Source of the DNA: Streptomyces aculeolatus | GTDB taxonomy: Bacteria > Actinomycetota > Actinomycetes > Streptomycetales > Streptomycetaceae | Direction: 5' to 3' | Length of the DNA: 64,000 bases | Assembly: GCF_020400605.1 (NCBI RefSeq) | Contig: NZ_JAINRD010000009.1 | Location: 62,001 to 126,000 of the forward strand | Part shown: positions 24,376-33,532 of the stretch, one piece after another | How the letters are laid out: every line of letters begins with the position of its first letter | Position numbering within the stretch: position 1 is the first letter of the stretch | The notes under the pieces: model-generated | Seen by the model: only the letters and a program-made list of their open reading frames with translations | Told to the model about the DNA's origin: nothing | Database searches by the model: none | Made by a program: the position numbers and the translations under genes

Positions 24376-25569
24376 TCACGGCGCCGCAGTCCGGAGCAGG
24401 CCGCGGCGGGCGAAGCCGGCGTAGAGGTCGCGTATCCCCGCCTCCCACGGGGGTGCCTGCTCGCTGGTCGTGACGGTGTTGCGCAGGGTGCCGAGGAGCG
24501 GCGTGGAGATCTCCACGAGGTCGCCCTCGCGGTGCGTGAAGCCGCTGCCCGGGGCGCCGCGGTCGGCGGTGGGCGCGAAGAGGGTGCCGGTGAAGAGCAC
24601 GACGCCGTCCGGGTACTGGTGGCGGCGGTTCACGGCCTGGGCGACCAGGGTCTCCAGCGGCCGGCTGATGCGCGACATGTCGGAGGAGTCGCGGAGTACG
24701 AAGCCGTCGTCGCCCCGCACCGACAGGGCGATCGTCGCCTCGCGTACGGAGTCGGCGGTGAAGCCGTCCCCGGTGAGCCGGACGAACGGGCCCAGCGCGG
24801 TGGAGGCGTTGTTGTCCTTCGCCTGCGGCAGCAGCAGGGCGCTGCGGCCCTCGACGTCGCGCAGGTTCACGTCGTTGCCCAGGGTGACGCCCGCGATGCG
24901 GCCGTCGGAGGCGACGACGAGGACCAGTTCGGGTTCGGGGTTGTTCCACTCGGAGACCTCGGCCACGCCGATCCGCGCCCCGTACCCGACGGCCGACAGC
25001 ACCGGCCCCTTCGTGAAGATCTCCGCGTCCGGCCCGAGGCCGACCTCCAGGTACTGCGACCACAGTCCCTGCTCGCGCAGCCACGCCAGCAGTTCGACGG
25101 CCTCCGGGCTGCCGGCCCGTACCGTCTCCAGCCGGGTGCCGAGGCGGGCGCCGATCCGCTCCCGGATCTCGTCCGCCGCCGCGGCGACACCGCCGGCCCG
25201 CTCTTCGATGACCCGCTCCATCATGCTGTCCGCGAAGGTCACCCCGGCCGCCTTGAGTACCTGGAGGTCCACCGGCGCCAGCAGCCGCGCCCGGCCCGCG
25301 TCCCCGCCCGCGGTGGCGGCCAGCACCTCGGCGAGCGGCCAGCTGCGCCCGTCTTCGGCGGCGCGGACGCGGTCGGCGGCGCCGGGGTGCTCCAGCAGGT
25401 CCGAGACGGTCGGCCCGAGGGCGGTGACGTCGACCAGGGCGTCGCCGCGGACGGTGACCAGGCTCGGGCCGCCGTCCGCGGGGTCGAGGAGGCGGCCGAC
25501 CAGCAGGGCGGCGTCCGCGTCGGCGGGCAGGACGTCCGCGGGGGAGGAGGCGATCTCGCGGGAGGCCAT
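24376..25569 (-). CDS. Fumarylacetoacetate hydrolase (FAH) family enzyme
   Basis: 397 residues from ATG 25569, with AAAGG eight bases upstream; upstream in-frame codons lack a site. FAH-fold landmarks are GVTFADSMMERVIEERAG, VAEVSEWNNPEPELVLVV (metal-binding Glu residues), GVTLGNDVNLRDVEG (metal Asp) and LLPQAKDNNAS. The long N-terminal region and these motifs resemble the sugar-acid dehydratases of this fold (2-keto-3-deoxy-arabinonate type) more than classical fumarylacetoacetases. With a LacI regulator and a sugar kinase next door, a role in sugar-acid breakdown is likely, though the substrate is not known. It has its own 181-base upstream gap. Confidence 0.82.
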   Translation of the reverse strand: MASREIASSPADVLPADADAALLVGRLLDPADGGPSLVTVRGDALVDVTALGPTVSDLLEHPGAADRVRAAEDGRSWPLAEVLAATAGGDAGRARLLAPVDLQVLKAAGVTFADSMMERVIEERAGGVAAAADEIRERIGARLGTRLETVRAGSPEAVELLAWLREQGLWSQYLEVGLGPDAEIFTKGPVLSAVGYGARIGVAEVSEWNNPEPELVLVVASDGRIAGVTLGNDVNLRDVEGRSALLLPQAKDNNASTALGPFVRLTGDGFTADSVREATIALSVRGDDGFVLRDSSDMSRISRPLETLVAQAVNRRHQYPDGVVLFTGTLFAPTADRGAPGSGFTHREGDLVEISTPLLGTLRNTVTTSEQAPPWEAGIRDLYAGFARRGLLRTAAP

Positions 25570-25731
25570 GGGTACGGCCTTTCTGTGCGGCGTGGCGGCG
25601 GCGTGCCCGCTGCTGTCGGCGGGCTCGTACGGACTTCGCATGATGATCGGAACACACCCGCCCGCGGAAGGGCGACCCCCCTGCCGCGGTTCCGCGCGGC
25701 CGCGCGCCGCGGCGACCGGCGCACGCCCGTG

Positions 25732-25748
25732 CCTGACGTACCGTCAGG
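25732..25748 (-). terminator. Short dyad after lacI-type gene
   Basis: CCTGAC and GTCAGG pair across GTACC, starting three bases after the LacI stop. A 6-bp stem is weak for a terminator; it could instead be a regulator half-site for the FAH gene downstream. Confidence 0.35.
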
Positions 25749-25750
25749 GT

Positions 25751-26791
25751 TCAGACCGCGGGCGGCCGTTCGCCCGACCCGCGGGCGACCAGGCGCGTCG
25801 GCAGCACCAGCCGCTCCGGGTCGCCGGCCGCGCCGTCGAGCCGCTGGAAGAGCCGGGCCGCCGCGCGCCGGCCCAGTTCCGCGGGGTCCTGGGCGACGAC
25901 GGTGATCCCGGGGGAGAGCAGGTCGGCCATCTCGAAGTCGTCGAAGCCGACGAGCGCGGCCGCCCGGCCGCCGGCCGCCAGCGTCCGCACGGCGGTGACG
26001 GTGACGCGGTTGTTGCCGGTGAACAGGGCGGTCACCGGCTCCGGCCCCGACGTCATCCGTACGCACTCCGCCGCCACCCGCGCGGGCTCCGTGCTGCCGA
26101 GGGAGGTCCACGGCGCGGCCACCGCCAGCCCGGCGTCCGCCATCGCGTCCCGGTAGCCGCGCAGCCGCTCGGCGGCGGTGTGGATGCCGGGGTGGTCGCC
26201 GATGAAGCCGATGCGGCGGTGCCCGTACCCGACGAGGTGCTCGACCGCCCCGCGGGCGCCGCCGTAGTTGTCGGACAGCACGGTGTCGGCGCTGATGCGC
26301 CCCGGCGGCCGGTCGACGAAGACGGCGGCCACGCCCGCGGCCAGCTCCGGCTCCAGATAGCGGTGGTCGCTGCTCGCCGGCACGACCACCAGCCCGTCCA
26401 CGCGGCGCGCGCACAGCGCGAGCACCAACTCCTCCTCGCGCGCGGGGTCCTCGCCGCTGGAGCCGTGGATGAGCAGCGAGCCGTGCGCGCGGGCGACGTC
26501 CTCGACGGCCCCGCTCAGCGGCGCGTAGAACGGGTCGGCCAGGTCCTCCAGCACCAGCCCGACGGTGGCGGTGCGGCCCTTGCGCAGGATGCGGGCGCTG
26601 TCGTTGCGGCGGAAGCCGAGCGCCTCGATGGCCTCCCGCACCCGCCGCTCGGTCTCCTGGGTGACGCCGGGCTCGCCGTTGACCACCCGCGAGACGGTCT
26701 TGAGACCGACGCCCGCGCGGGCGGCGACGTCCTTCATCGTCGGGCGGGTGCCGTAGCGGGGCCGCTGCGGGCCGGAGAGGTGAGGGGACAC
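25751..26791 (-). CDS. LacI-family transcriptional regulator
   Basis: 346 residues from GTG 26791. The N-terminal DNA-binding domain (residues 17-65) reads TMKDVAARAGVGLKTVSRVVNGEPGVT, with the hinge helix near ARILRKGRTATVGLV. A periplasmic-binding-type sensor domain follows (residues 70-340) with FVDRPPG, HRRIGFIGD, and ALVGFDDFEMADLL. It probably binds a sugar or sugar acid. A 12-base palindrome lies 20 bases upstream of its start, in the gap shared with the ROK kinase, so it likely controls both itself and the kinase, and perhaps the FAH enzyme. Confidence 0.93.
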   Translation of the reverse strand: MSPHLSGPQRPRYGTRPTMKDVAARAGVGLKTVSRVVNGEPGVTQETERRVREAIEALGFRRNDSARILRKGRTATVGLVLEDLADPFYAPLSGAVEDVARAHGSLLIHGSSGEDPAREEELVLALCARRVDGLVVVPASSDHRYLEPELAAGVAAVFVDRPPGRISADTVLSDNYGGARGAVEHLVGYGHRRIGFIGDHPGIHTAAERLRGYRDAMADAGLAVAAPWTSLGSTEPARVAAECVRMTSGPEPVTALFTGNNRVTVTAVRTLAAGGRAAALVGFDDFEMADLLSPGITVVAQDPAELGRRAAARLFQRLDGAAGDPERLVLPTRLVARGSGERPPAV

Positions 26792-26811
26792 GCGCCTGAT
26801 GATAGGGGCTA

Positions 26812-26823
26812 GACAACGTTGTC
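26812..26823. promoter_or_regulatory. LacI-type operator palindrome
   Basis: GACAACGTTGTC is a perfect 12-base palindrome with the central CG typical of LacI-family operators. It lies between the divergent lacI-type and ROK genes. Confidence 0.7.
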
Positions 26824-26890
26824 ACGGTACGGGCAGACTGACCCGCGCACCGCAACCGCCGCCCGCCCCGGCCCCCCAGGAGACGCCACG

Positions 26891-27865
26891 ATGGTCGCCG
26901 CCCAGCCGACCGAGCTCGTCGCCGCGCTCGACATCGGCGGTACGAAGACGGCCGCGGCCCTCGTCGACGCCGGCGGCCGGCTCCTGGCCCGGACCCGGCG
27001 GCCCACCCCCGCCGCCGCGGACGGCGCGACGATCGCCGCCGCCGTGACCGGCGTGCTGCGCGACCTGGCCGAGACCCACCCCGTCGGCTGGGCCCGCGCG
27101 AGCGCCGTGGGCATCGGCAGCGCCGGCCCCGTGGACGCCTCGGTGGGCACGGTCAGCCCCGTCAACATCCCCGGCTGGCGCGACTACCCGCTGGTGGCCG
27201 CCGTGCGCGACGCCACCGGCGGACTGCCCGTGGTACTCGTCGGCGACGGCGTCGCCATGGCCGCCGCCGAGCACTGGCAGGGTGCCGCACGCGGCCGGTC
27301 CGCGGCCCTGTGCATGGTCGTCTCCACCGGCGTCGGCGGCGGGCTCGTCCTCGACGGCCGCCCGTATCCGGGACCCACCGGCAACTCCGGCCACATCGGC
27401 CACATCTCCGTCGACCTCGACGGCGACCCCTGCCCCTGCGGCGGCCGCGGCTGCGTGGAGCGGATCGCCTCGGGGCCCAACATCGCCCGCCGCGCGCTGG
27501 CCGCCGGCTGGACCCCCGGCCCGGACGGCGACGACACCGCCGCCGGCGTCGCCGCGGCGGCCCGCGCCGGCGACCCCGTGGCGCTCGCCTCCTTCGACCG
27601 GGCGGCCAAGGCGCTCGCCGCGGGCATCGCCGCCACCGCGACGCTGGTCGAGATCGAGGCCGCGGTGATCGGCGGCGGCGTGGCGGCGGCCGGCGAACTG
27701 CTCTTCGCGCCGGTGCGGCAGCACCTGAAGGCGTACGCCGCGCTCTCGTACGCGGCGGACGTGGCGGTGGTCCCGGCGCACCTCGGGACGGACGCGGGCC
27801 TGATCGGCGCCGCCGCCGCGGCGGCGCAGGAACTGGGCCTGCGGCAGTTCACCGCCCCCGGCTGA
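26891..27865 (+). CDS. ROK-family sugar kinase
   Basis: 324 residues from ATG 26891, with AGGAG eight bases upstream. The ATP phosphate motif is ALDIGGTKTA (residues 12-21). The catalytic base and zinc region are present: GHIGHISVDLDGD followed by CPCGGRGCVE (near residue 180), the CxCGxxGCxE zinc signature of ROK kinases. No DNA-binding domain is attached, so this is a kinase rather than a regulator. Candidates are glucose, N-acetylmannosamine or a related hexose. It is divergent from the LacI regulator over one operator and convergent with the alpha-galactosidase. Confidence 0.9.
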   Translation: MVAAQPTELVAALDIGGTKTAAALVDAGGRLLARTRRPTPAAADGATIAAAVTGVLRDLAETHPVGWARASAVGIGSAGPVDASVGTVSPVNIPGWRDYPLVAAVRDATGGLPVVLVGDGVAMAAAEHWQGAARGRSAALCMVVSTGVGGGLVLDGRPYPGPTGNSGHIGHISVDLDGDPCPCGGRGCVERIASGPNIARRALAAGWTPGPDGDDTAAGVAAAARAGDPVALASFDRAAKALAAGIAATATLVEIEAAVIGGGVAAAGELLFAPVRQHLKAYAALSYAADVAVVPAHLGTDAGLIGAAAAAAQELGLRQFTAPG

Positions 27866-27934
27866 CGGCCGGGTGCGGTGCGGGGCGGCCGCCCGGCGCG
27901 TACGGCAGCGGGTGCTGCCGGGCCGGTGCCCCGC

Positions 27935-27981
27935 GGGCGGGTGCGGCGCCGCGTGCGTCAGGCGCGGCGGCGCACCCGCCC
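27935..27981. terminator. 19-bp bidirectional hairpin
   Basis: Arms 27935-27953 and 27963-27981 pair at 18 of 19 positions around a nine-base loop; a TCTCTC tract follows on the plus side. It lies between the convergent ROK and GH27 genes. Confidence 0.75.
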
Positions 27982-28008
27982 TCTCTCAGTGCGGTGCGGT
28001 GCGGGGCG

Positions 28009-30129
28009 TCAGCAGGTGAACCGCGCGTCCGCCCAGTCGGCGTGGTCGTAGTCCACACCGTCGCCGCCGTCCGTGACGACGAGCCGTACGGTCTGCGCGT
28101 CGCCGATGTCCGCGGACAGCGGCTGCGCCGTCTCGTCGTTCGTCAGCACGCCGGAGTCCGCGACCTTGGCGCCGTCCGCCCAGACCTCGAAGGACACCGA
28201 GCCGTTGGCCCCGGACTCGTCGTCCAGCCCGACCCGGGCGTCGAACGTCTCGCACTCCCGGCCCACGTAGAAGCCGATGTCGCTGGCGGCGTGCACGCCC
28301 AGGCCCTTGGCGAACGTCTCACCGCCGATCGTCAGCGGCTTCCCGTCGCCGGCCTGCTGCTCGCCGACGCTGGTGTCCCGCTCCACCGGGCCCCAGCCGT
28401 TGCCGGCGTCCAGCCACTCCCAGTCGCTCGCGTACGTCGCCCCGGGGGGCGGGCTCGCGACCACGTACGCGGTGCCCGCCGAGGTCAGCGACACCGCCTG
28501 GCCGGACGGTGCCGAGTAGTCGGCGGTCAGCGGGAACTCCTGGCGGCCCGTGTCGGCGCCAGCGGGAGCGGTGAGCCGCCAGGTGGTGGTCAGCTCGCTG
28601 CCGGGCTCCACCTTCTTCGCGGTGGTGGGGGAGCCGGTCTCCACCTGCCAGCCGGCGGGGGCGTCGAGCGCGACGCCGACGTTCTTCGCCGGGGTGATGC
28701 CGGTGTTGCGGAACGTCGTCGTCACCTCGGCCTCGCCGCCCGCCTCGACGTACGGCGCGGAGTCGACGCCGAACTCGGCGGCCGGCGGGTAGGAGCCGGC
28801 GCTGTCGCCGGGCCAGACGCGGTACATCACGGTGCCGTGCGCGGGCACCGACGCGGAGATCTCGCCGCCGGTGTTGTAGTCCGCGTGCTGCCACAGGTCG
28901 CGGATCCGGTAGCCCTCCGCGGCGGCCAGGCCGACGGCCTCCGCGGTGGTGGAGATGCGCTGCGGCGCGTTCGACTCGTTGAAGAGCGCCACCGCGCGGC
29001 TGCCGTCGGCCATCTCCTTGGAGACGACCCAGCGGCCGCCCTCGGAGGTGACCACGGCGCCCTGCTTGCCCAGCGGGTCCTGGTCGACGGCGATGACGTC
29101 CGTGTTCTCCAGGATCTCGAACGTCGCCTCGTCGGCGGTGCGCAGGTCGGAGCCGATGAGCAGCGGCGCCGCCATGATGGACCACATCGAGAAGTGTGTG
29201 CGGTACTCGGTGTCGGTCATGCCGCCGTTGCCGACCTCCAGCATGTCCGGGTCGTTCCAGCGGCCCGGCCCCGCGTACTCGGCGAGCGGCAGGTTCTGCT
29301 TCATGATGCCGAGCATGCTCGACCAGTTGTCGCTGATGTCACCGGTCGTACGCCACAGGTGGCCGACGTCCGCCGCCCACTCCCACGGCTTGTTCTGGCC
29401 CCACTCGCAGATGCTGTAGACGATGGGCCGGCCGGTGGTCTCCGAGGCGGCCTTCAGCGCGTCGCGCATCTTGGTGTAGCGCTGGATCGCGTCGACGCCC
29501 TGGTTGTTGCAGTTGTCGTACTTGAGGTAGTCGATGCCCCACTCGGCGAACTGCATCGCGTCGCTCTCCTCGTGCCCGAGGGCACCGGGGAAGCCGGCGG
29601 AGTTGCAGGTCTTGGTGCCGGCGCTCGTGTAGATGCCGATCTTCAGGCCCTTGGAGTGGACGTAGTCGGCCACCGCCTTGATCCCGTCGGGGAAGCGCAC
29701 GGGGTCGGGGACCAGCTTGCCGTTCGCGTCGCGCTCGGGGAGGGCCCAGCAGTCGTCGAGGTTCACGTACTCGTAGCCGGCGTCCTTCAGGCCCCGTTCG
29801 ACGAAGATGTCGGCGATGCCCTTGACCATGTCCTCGTCGAACTCCGCCCGGCAGTGGGTGGAGTTCCAGTTGTTGAAGCCCATGGGCGGGGTCTTCGCCA
29901 GCCCGTCGGGCAGCCGGACCTCCGGCTGCGCCGCCGGGCCGGTCTGCTGCCGGGCCTCCTGCTGGGCCGCCGGCTTCGCGGCGGCGGTCGCGCTCTGCGT
30001 CTGGGTTCCCGCGGGTGCCGCCACGGCCGGCGCGGTGAGGGCCGCGCAGAGCGCGACCGCTCCCGCGGCGCCGATCGCCGCGCGTGCGTACGGTCTGGCG
30101 GCTCTTCGTGCGGATGGGAGTTTCCGCAT
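28009..30129 (-). CDS. Secreted GH27 alpha-galactosidase with NEW3 and NPCBM domains
   Basis: 706 residues from ATG 30129, with AGAGGAG eight bases upstream. Residues 1-38 are a signal peptide (twin-Arg-like n-region, AVAAPA cleavage). The GH27 barrel spans about 75-460: PPMGFNNWNS opens it, YLKYDNCNN holds the nucleophile Asp205, and WRTTGDISDNW the likely acid/base Asp264. A Greek-key domain follows, then a NEW3-type alpha-galactosidase-associated domain (about 470-560) and a C-terminal NPCBM carbohydrate-binding domain ending at DARFTC. It cleaves terminal alpha-galactose from galactosides such as melibiose, raffinose or galactomannan outside the cell. It is divergent from a sugar importer. 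Confidence 0.95.
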   Translation of the reverse strand: MRKLPSARRAARPYARAAIGAAGAVALCAALTAPAVAAPAGTQTQSATAAAKPAAQQEARQQTGPAAQPEVRLPDGLAKTPPMGFNNWNSTHCRAEFDEDMVKGIADIFVERGLKDAGYEYVNLDDCWALPERDANGKLVPDPVRFPDGIKAVADYVHSKGLKIGIYTSAGTKTCNSAGFPGALGHEESDAMQFAEWGIDYLKYDNCNNQGVDAIQRYTKMRDALKAASETTGRPIVYSICEWGQNKPWEWAADVGHLWRTTGDISDNWSSMLGIMKQNLPLAEYAGPGRWNDPDMLEVGNGGMTDTEYRTHFSMWSIMAAPLLIGSDLRTADEATFEILENTDVIAVDQDPLGKQGAVVTSEGGRWVVSKEMADGSRAVALFNESNAPQRISTTAEAVGLAAAEGYRIRDLWQHADYNTGGEISASVPAHGTVMYRVWPGDSAGSYPPAAEFGVDSAPYVEAGGEAEVTTTFRNTGITPAKNVGVALDAPAGWQVETGSPTTAKKVEPGSELTTTWRLTAPAGADTGRQEFPLTADYSAPSGQAVSLTSAGTAYVVASPPPGATYASDWEWLDAGNGWGPVERDTSVGEQQAGDGKPLTIGGETFAKGLGVHAASDIGFYVGRECETFDARVGLDDESGANGSVSFEVWADGAKVADSGVLTNDETAQPLSADIGDAQTVRLVVTDGGDGVDYDHADWADARFTC

Positions 30130-30195
30130 CGGATCCACTCCTCTGGGTGGGGTGCTGCGAACGTGTTGGGTCATGGACGCGTCACACGAGCGTTT

Positions 30196-30224
30196 ACGGT
30201 AGAGCTTGTTCGCTTCTGTCGGAA
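30196..30224 (-). promoter_or_regulatory. Candidate promoter of the GH27 gene
   Basis: On the minus strand TTCCGA (30224-30219) and TACCGT (30201-30196) are separated by 17 bases, 67 bases upstream of the start codon. Confidence 0.4.
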
Positions 30225-30263
30225 GAGATGCGGTAACAGTTGGCCGACACTCGGTCAAAACCC

Positions 30264-30327
30264 TTGACAGTGCCGGTGGGTGGAGGTGTGATCCCACAAT
30301 CTTCGTTCGGTTGTGTTTGGTTAACAC
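30264..30327 (+). promoter_or_regulatory. Promoter and dyad upstream of sugar importer
   Basis: TTGACA (30264-30269), a perfect -35, is 17 bases from TGTGAT (30287-30292). A dyad GTGTT-TGGTT-AACAC at 30313-30327 sits just downstream of the expected start and before the GGAAGGGGAG binding site, a repressor position. Confidence 0.6.
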
Positions 30328-30344
30328 TCCACGGAAGGGGAGAG

Positions 30345-31676
30345 ATGAGCGCCTCATCTTCTGCCAGCAGGACTGTAGGCCGCCCCACCACCGCACCACC
30401 GATGACGCGCCGGAGTCTGCTGCGAGGAGCCGCTCTCGGCGCCGGAGCCGTCACCCTCCCGACCCTCCTCGCCGCCTGCGGCAGCGGCCCGGGCGGCGAC
30501 GGCAAGACCGTGACGCTGGGATCCAACGCCTCCGACGAGGTGCCCCGCAAGGCGTTCCAGGACGCGTTCGACCTGTTCGAGAAGAAGTCCAAGAAGTCGG
30601 TCGAGGTCAACACCGTCGACCACAACACGTTCCAGGAGAACATCAACCGCTATCTGCAGGGCCAGCCGGACGACGTGTTCATGTGGTTCGCCGGCTACCG
30701 CATGCAGTTCTTCGCCGAGCGCGGGCTGCTGACGGACATCAGCGACCTGTGGAAGGGCTTCGACGGGTTCTCCGGCGCGCTGAAGGACCAGTCCACCGGC
30801 GCCGACGGCAAGCAGTACTTCGTGCCGTACTACTACTACCCGTGGGCGGTCTTCTACCGGAAGAGCGTCTTCGAACAGGGCGGCTACGAGATACCGACGA
30901 CGTTCGACCAGTACACCGCCCTGGCCAAGCAGATGCAGAAGGACGGCCTGGTCCCGTTCGCCTTCGGCGACAAGGACGGCTGGCCGGCCATGGGCACTTT
31001 CGACTATCTCGACATGCGCGCCAACGGTTACGAGTTCCACAAGTCCCTGATGGCCGGCGAGGAGTCCTGGACCGACCCCCGGGTGCGCGAGGTCTTCGAC
31101 CTGTGGCGCGGCCTCATGCCGTACCACGACAAGGGCGCCAACGGCCGCACCTGGCAGGAGGCCGCGCAGTCGCTGGCGCAGAAGAAGACCGGCATGGCCG
31201 TCCTCGGCCTGCCGCACCCCGGCCAGCAGTTCCCCGAGGCGGACCGCGAGGACCTCGACTTCTTCCCGTTCCCCGAGATATCCCCCGAGCACGGGCAGGA
31301 CGCGGTCGAGGCCCCCATCGACGGCTTCCTGATGTCGTCCAAGGTCAAGAACGAGGAGGGCGCGCGGGAACTGATGAAGTTCCTCGCCACGCCGGCCGCC
31401 GAGGACGCGTACCTCAAGTCCGACCCGAACAACGTCGCCGTGCACTCCGGCGCCGACACCTCCGCCTACTCGACGCTGCAGAAGAAGGCGGCGGAGATGG
31501 TCTCGAACGCCAAGCAGATATCCCAGTTCCTCGACCGGGACACCCGCCCCGACTTCGCCTCGACGGTCATGATCAAGGCCCTCCAGGACTTCATCGACGA
31601 CCCCGACGACATCGACGGCCTGCTGGGCGGCATCGAGAGCCAGAAGAAGACCATCTTCACCGAGAGCCAGGAGTAG
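30345..31676 (+). CDS. Sugar ABC transporter substrate-binding lipoprotein (CUT1)
   Basis: 443 residues from ATG 30345, right after GGAAGGGGAG. The signal has a twin-arginine pattern (MTRRSLLRGAALG) and a lipobox LLAACG near residue 47, so it is probably a Tat-exported lipoprotein. The mature part is a cluster-1 solute-binding fold: NTFQENINRYLQGQPDDVFMWFA, then FVPYYYYPWAVFYRKSVFEQ and the family 1 region near PAMGTFDYLDMRANG. It likely captures oligosaccharides at the cell surface. Its position opposite a secreted alpha-galactosidase points to alpha-galactosides or their products. Confidence 0.92.
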   Translation: MSASSSASRTVGRPTTAPPMTRRSLLRGAALGAGAVTLPTLLAACGSGPGGDGKTVTLGSNASDEVPRKAFQDAFDLFEKKSKKSVEVNTVDHNTFQENINRYLQGQPDDVFMWFAGYRMQFFAERGLLTDISDLWKGFDGFSGALKDQSTGADGKQYFVPYYYYPWAVFYRKSVFEQGGYEIPTTFDQYTALAKQMQKDGLVPFAFGDKDGWPAMGTFDYLDMRANGYEFHKSLMAGEESWTDPRVREVFDLWRGLMPYHDKGANGRTWQEAAQSLAQKKTGMAVLGLPHPGQQFPEADREDLDFFPFPEISPEHGQDAVEAPIDGFLMSSKVKNEEGARELMKFLATPAAEDAYLKSDPNNVAVHSGADTSAYSTLQKKAAEMVSNAKQISQFLDRDTRPDFASTVMIKALQDFIDDPDDIDGLLGGIESQKKTIFTESQE

Positions 31677-31682
31677 TCCGCC

Positions 31683-32603
31683 GTGCCGCTCGTCACCCAC
31701 GCGCGGCGCACCCGACGGCGCGGTCCGCGGAGGTTCACCCGCCGCGACCTCGCCGTCATCGGCGTGCTGCTGGGCTTCACCATCCTGCTGGACCTGTTCA
31801 TCATCTGGGGGCCGACCGTCGCCTCCGTCACCCTCTCCTTCTCCTCCTGGGACGGCCTGTCCGACCTGAGCTGGGTCGGCGGCGACAACTACGACACGCT
31901 CGCCGGCGGGGACTACCCGCCGTTCTGGCCCGCGGTGCGCAACAACCTGCTGTGGATCGCGTTCCTGGGGCTGGTGGCCACGCCCTTCGGGCTGCTGCTC
32001 GCGGTCGTCATCGACCGCGGCGTGCGCTTCTCGCGCTTCTACCAGTCCACGATCTACCTGCCGGTGGTGCTCTCCCTCGCCGTCGTCGGCTTCATCGCCC
32101 AGCTGATCTTCTCCCGCGACCAGGGCGCACTGAACGCCATCCTCGGCAACGAGAACAACCCCACCGACTGGCTCGGCGACCGCGACCTCAACATCTGGAT
32201 GGTGCTGCTGGCCGCCGGCTGGCGGCACACCGGCTACGTGATGATCCTCTACCTGGCCGGGCTCAAGGCCGTGGCGCCCGAGCTGAAGGAGGCCGCCGCC
32301 ATCGACGGCGCGAACGAGCGGCAGACCTTCCTGCGCGTGGTCTTCCCCACGATGCGTCCGGTCAACGTCGTCGTCCTCGTCATCACCGTCATCGAGGCGC
32401 TGCGCGCCTTCGACATCGTCTACGCCATCAACAAGGGCAGAAACGGCCTGGAGCTGCTCTCCGTGCTCGTCACCGACAACATCATCGGCGAGGCCAGCCG
32501 CATCGGCTTCGGCTCCGCCATCGCCGTGGTGCTGCTCACCGTCTCCCTGGGGTTCATCGTGACGTACCTGGTGCAGGAGATGCGCGGGGAGGAGCACCGA
32601 TGA
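31683..32603 (+). CDS. Sugar ABC transporter permease 1 (MalF-type)
   Basis: 306 residues from GTG 31683, seven bases after the binding-protein stop. Six hydrophobic helices are seen. The EAA coupling loop is LKEAAAIDGANERQTFLRVVFPTMRP near residue 200, with the conserved EAA-x3-G that contacts the ATPase. It is the first of the two permeases of a CUT1 importer and overlaps the next permease start by four bases. Confidence 0.93.
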   Translation: MPLVTHARRTRRRGPRRFTRRDLAVIGVLLGFTILLDLFIIWGPTVASVTLSFSSWDGLSDLSWVGGDNYDTLAGGDYPPFWPAVRNNLLWIAFLGLVATPFGLLLAVVIDRGVRFSRFYQSTIYLPVVLSLAVVGFIAQLIFSRDQGALNAILGNENNPTDWLGDRDLNIWMVLLAAGWRHTGYVMILYLAGLKAVAPELKEAAAIDGANERQTFLRVVFPTMRPVNVVVLVITVIEALRAFDIVYAINKGRNGLELLSVLVTDNIIGEASRIGFGSAIAVVLLTVSLGFIVTYLVQEMRGEEHR

Positions 32604-33532
32604 CCGCCGACGCCACCGCGACCGCGCGGCGCCCCGCCGAGGCCCGGTCCGGGCAGCAGGACCCGGCGGCCGGGAAGCGGCCCCGCCGCGGCCGGTTCGG
32701 CGTACACATCTTCCTCGGCGGGGTCTCGCTGGCCTTCCTGGCGCCGCTGCTGCTCGCCGTGTACGCCTCGCTGCGCCCGTACGAGGAGACCGCCGAGCAC
32801 GGCTACTTCTCCTTCCCCCGCAAGCTGTCCTTCGACTACTACCGGCAGGCGTTCTCCGACTCGGAGATGAGCAAGTACTTCGTCAACTCGCTCATCATCG
32901 CCGTGCCCGGCGTGCTGATCGTGCTGTTCCTGGCGTCGTTCGCGGCCTTCGTGCTGGCCCGGCTGCGCATCCGCGGCGGGTTCTTCCTGCTCATCCTCTT
33001 CACCGCGGGCAACCTGCTGCCGCAGCAGGTCATCGTCACGCCGCTGTACGTGATGTTCAACCGCATCGAGCTGCCGTACTGGATGTCCGAATCGATGACG
33101 ATGTACGACTCGTACTGGGCCGTCATCTCCGTCAACGTCGGTTTCCAGCTCGGGTTCTGCATCTTCGTGCTCGCGAACTTCATGCGCGCGCTGCCCACCG
33201 AGATCCTGGAGGCCGCGGTCGTCGACGGCGCCGGGGTGTGGACCCAGTACTGGCGGATCACCCTGCCGCTGTGCCGCCCGGCGCTGGCGGCGCTGGGGAC
33301 GCTGCAGTTCACCTGGATGTACAACGACTTCCTGTGGGCGCTGGTCTTCATCTCCGACGGCGACAAGCTCCCGGTCACCTCGGCCCTCAACAACCTGCGC
33401 GGGCAGTTCTTCACCGACTACAACCTGCTCGCCGCGGGATCCGTGCTGGTCGCGCTGCCGACGATCATCGTCTTCCTGCTGCTGCAGCGCCACTTCATCG
33501 CGGGGCTCACGCTCGGCTCCACGAAGGGGTGA
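32600..33532 (+). CDS. Sugar ABC transporter permease 2 (MalG-type)
   Basis: 310 residues from ATG 32600, overlapping the previous stop as ATGA. Six helices; the EAA loop reads LEAAVVDGAGVWTQYWRITLPLCRP, with EAA-x3-G intact. The N-terminal 35 residues are a charged cytoplasmic tail. It completes the membrane part of the importer. No ATPase gene follows, as is usual in Streptomyces, where the multi-task ATPase MsiK serves several sugar importers; that partnership is inference from the family. Confidence 0.93.
   Translation: MTADATATARRPAEARSGQQDPAAGKRPRRGRFGVHIFLGGVSLAFLAPLLLAVYASLRPYEETAEHGYFSFPRKLSFDYYRQAFSDSEMSKYFVNSLIIAVPGVLIVLFLASFAAFVLARLRIRGGFFLLILFTAGNLLPQQVIVTPLYVMFNRIELPYWMSESMTMYDSYWAVISVNVGFQLGFCIFVLANFMRALPTEILEAAVVDGAGVWTQYWRITLPLCRPALAALGTLQFTWMYNDFLWALVFISDGDKLPVTSALNNLRGQFFTDYNLLAAGSVLVALPTIIVFLLLQRHFIAGLTLGSTKG

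Noticed and set aside
30206..33532. A 1108-residue open frame on the plus strand covering the binding protein and both permeases
   Set aside because: It only merges the real MalG-type permease with out-of-frame readings of the two preceding genes; the upstream part is Arg/Pro-rich and has no motifs.
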